Source: Pedobacter sp. (GTDB lineage: Bacteria; Bacteroidota; Bacteroidia; Sphingobacteriales; Sphingobacteriaceae). From it: a stretch of 8,415 nucleotides of DNA. The notes under the pieces are model-generated. The model was not told where the DNA came from, did no database searches, and saw nothing but the letters and a program-made list of their open reading frames with translations. Within the stretch, counting starts at the first letter, position 1. Every line of letters begins with the position of its first letter. The stretch is taken from the NCBI GenBank assembly GCA_004295885.1, contig SEDG01000084.1, positions 1-8,415 on the forward strand, in the 5' to 3' direction. This document shows positions 8,319 to 8,415 of the stretch, one piece after another. The position numbers and the translations under genes were made by a program.

Positions 8319-8415
8319 TTGGATTAGTTTATTAAGTTTTTATTTGATATTAAATGATGTCGCTTAAAGATTTGCAACACCTTGCATCTACGTGAGACGG
8401 TGTAGAATAATAATT
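8319..8415 (-). other. Leader region upstream of the operon, no clear promoter
   Basis: These 97 bases precede the first SusC gene and are AT-rich near the start codon. I find no convincing Bacteroidota promoter (TTG then TAnnTTTG about 19 bases later) on the minus strand. A TTG followed after about 19 bases by TAATATCA matches only poorly. Two small patterns occur: TTGCA at 8372-8376 and again at 8382-8386, exactly 10 bases apart, and CTAC/GTAG arms at 8388-8391 and 8402-8405. No in-frame upstream start exists: the ATG at 8387 meets a stop after seven codons. The true promoter and any regulator may lie beyond the window. Confidence 0.3.

Noticed and set aside
8098..8367. Plus-strand open frame of 89 codons with hydrophobic content overlapping the start of the first SusC
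   Set aside because: It is antisense to the signal peptide and N-terminus of a certain gene. Its hydrophobicity can be explained as the complement of that region, and it has no recognisable domain.
8350..8376. Possible Bacteroidota promoter on the minus strand (TTG, then TAATATCA)
   Set aside because: Only the TA of the -7 element fits the TAnnTTTG consensus, so the match is too weak to annotate as a promoter.
8364..8387. Minus-strand ATG upstream and in frame with the first SusC
   Set aside because: It reaches a TAA after seven codons, so it cannot extend the SusC protein, and a leader peptide this short has no further support.
1..8415. CRISPR arrays, tRNA or rRNA genes, insertion sequences and strong terminators
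   Set aside because: No repeat-spacer pattern, RNA gene signature, transposase or GC-rich stem with a T-run was found. The gaps between genes are too short to hold them.

Overview
The window reads as a piece of a Bacteroidota chromosome, most likely Sphingobacteriales (Pedobacter-like). The support is low GC content, SusC/RagA and SusD/RagB transport genes, lipoproteins with a Cys-Lys-Lys start, no Shine-Dalgarno sequences but A-rich starts, and a fasciclin/DUF5007-type lipoprotein pair. The taxon is inferred from gene content and not from a marker gene.

All five genes lie on the minus strand, so transcription runs from high to low coordinates. In that order they are: a 97-base leader (8415-8319); a complete SusC/RagA-type TonB-dependent outer-membrane transporter with no N-terminal carboxypeptidase-regulatory-like domain (8318-5292); its SusD/RagB lipoprotein partner (5280-3712); a fasciclin (FAS1) lipoprotein (3689-3012); a lipoprotein that looks like the DUF5007 family (3000-1981); and a second SusC/RagA transporter with the carboxypeptidase-regulatory-like domain (from 1976), cut by the window edge after 658 codons. 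Gaps between genes are 4 to 22 bases, which points to one operon. No stretch over 100 bases lacks a gene.

The likely joint function is outer-membrane import. Each SusC forms a TonB-driven barrel, SusD is the surface lid that captures ligand, and the FAS1 and DUF5007-like lipoproteins probably sit on the same surface as accessory binding or adhesion factors. No glycoside hydrolase, peptidase, sigma/anti-sigma pair or other enzyme is visible, so the substrate cannot be read from this window. A second SusD is expected just beyond position 1. The most notable points are the two SusC proteins of different architecture in one operon, the lysine-rich N-terminus and divergent plug of the first, and the uncharacterised FAS1/DUF5007-like pair between them.
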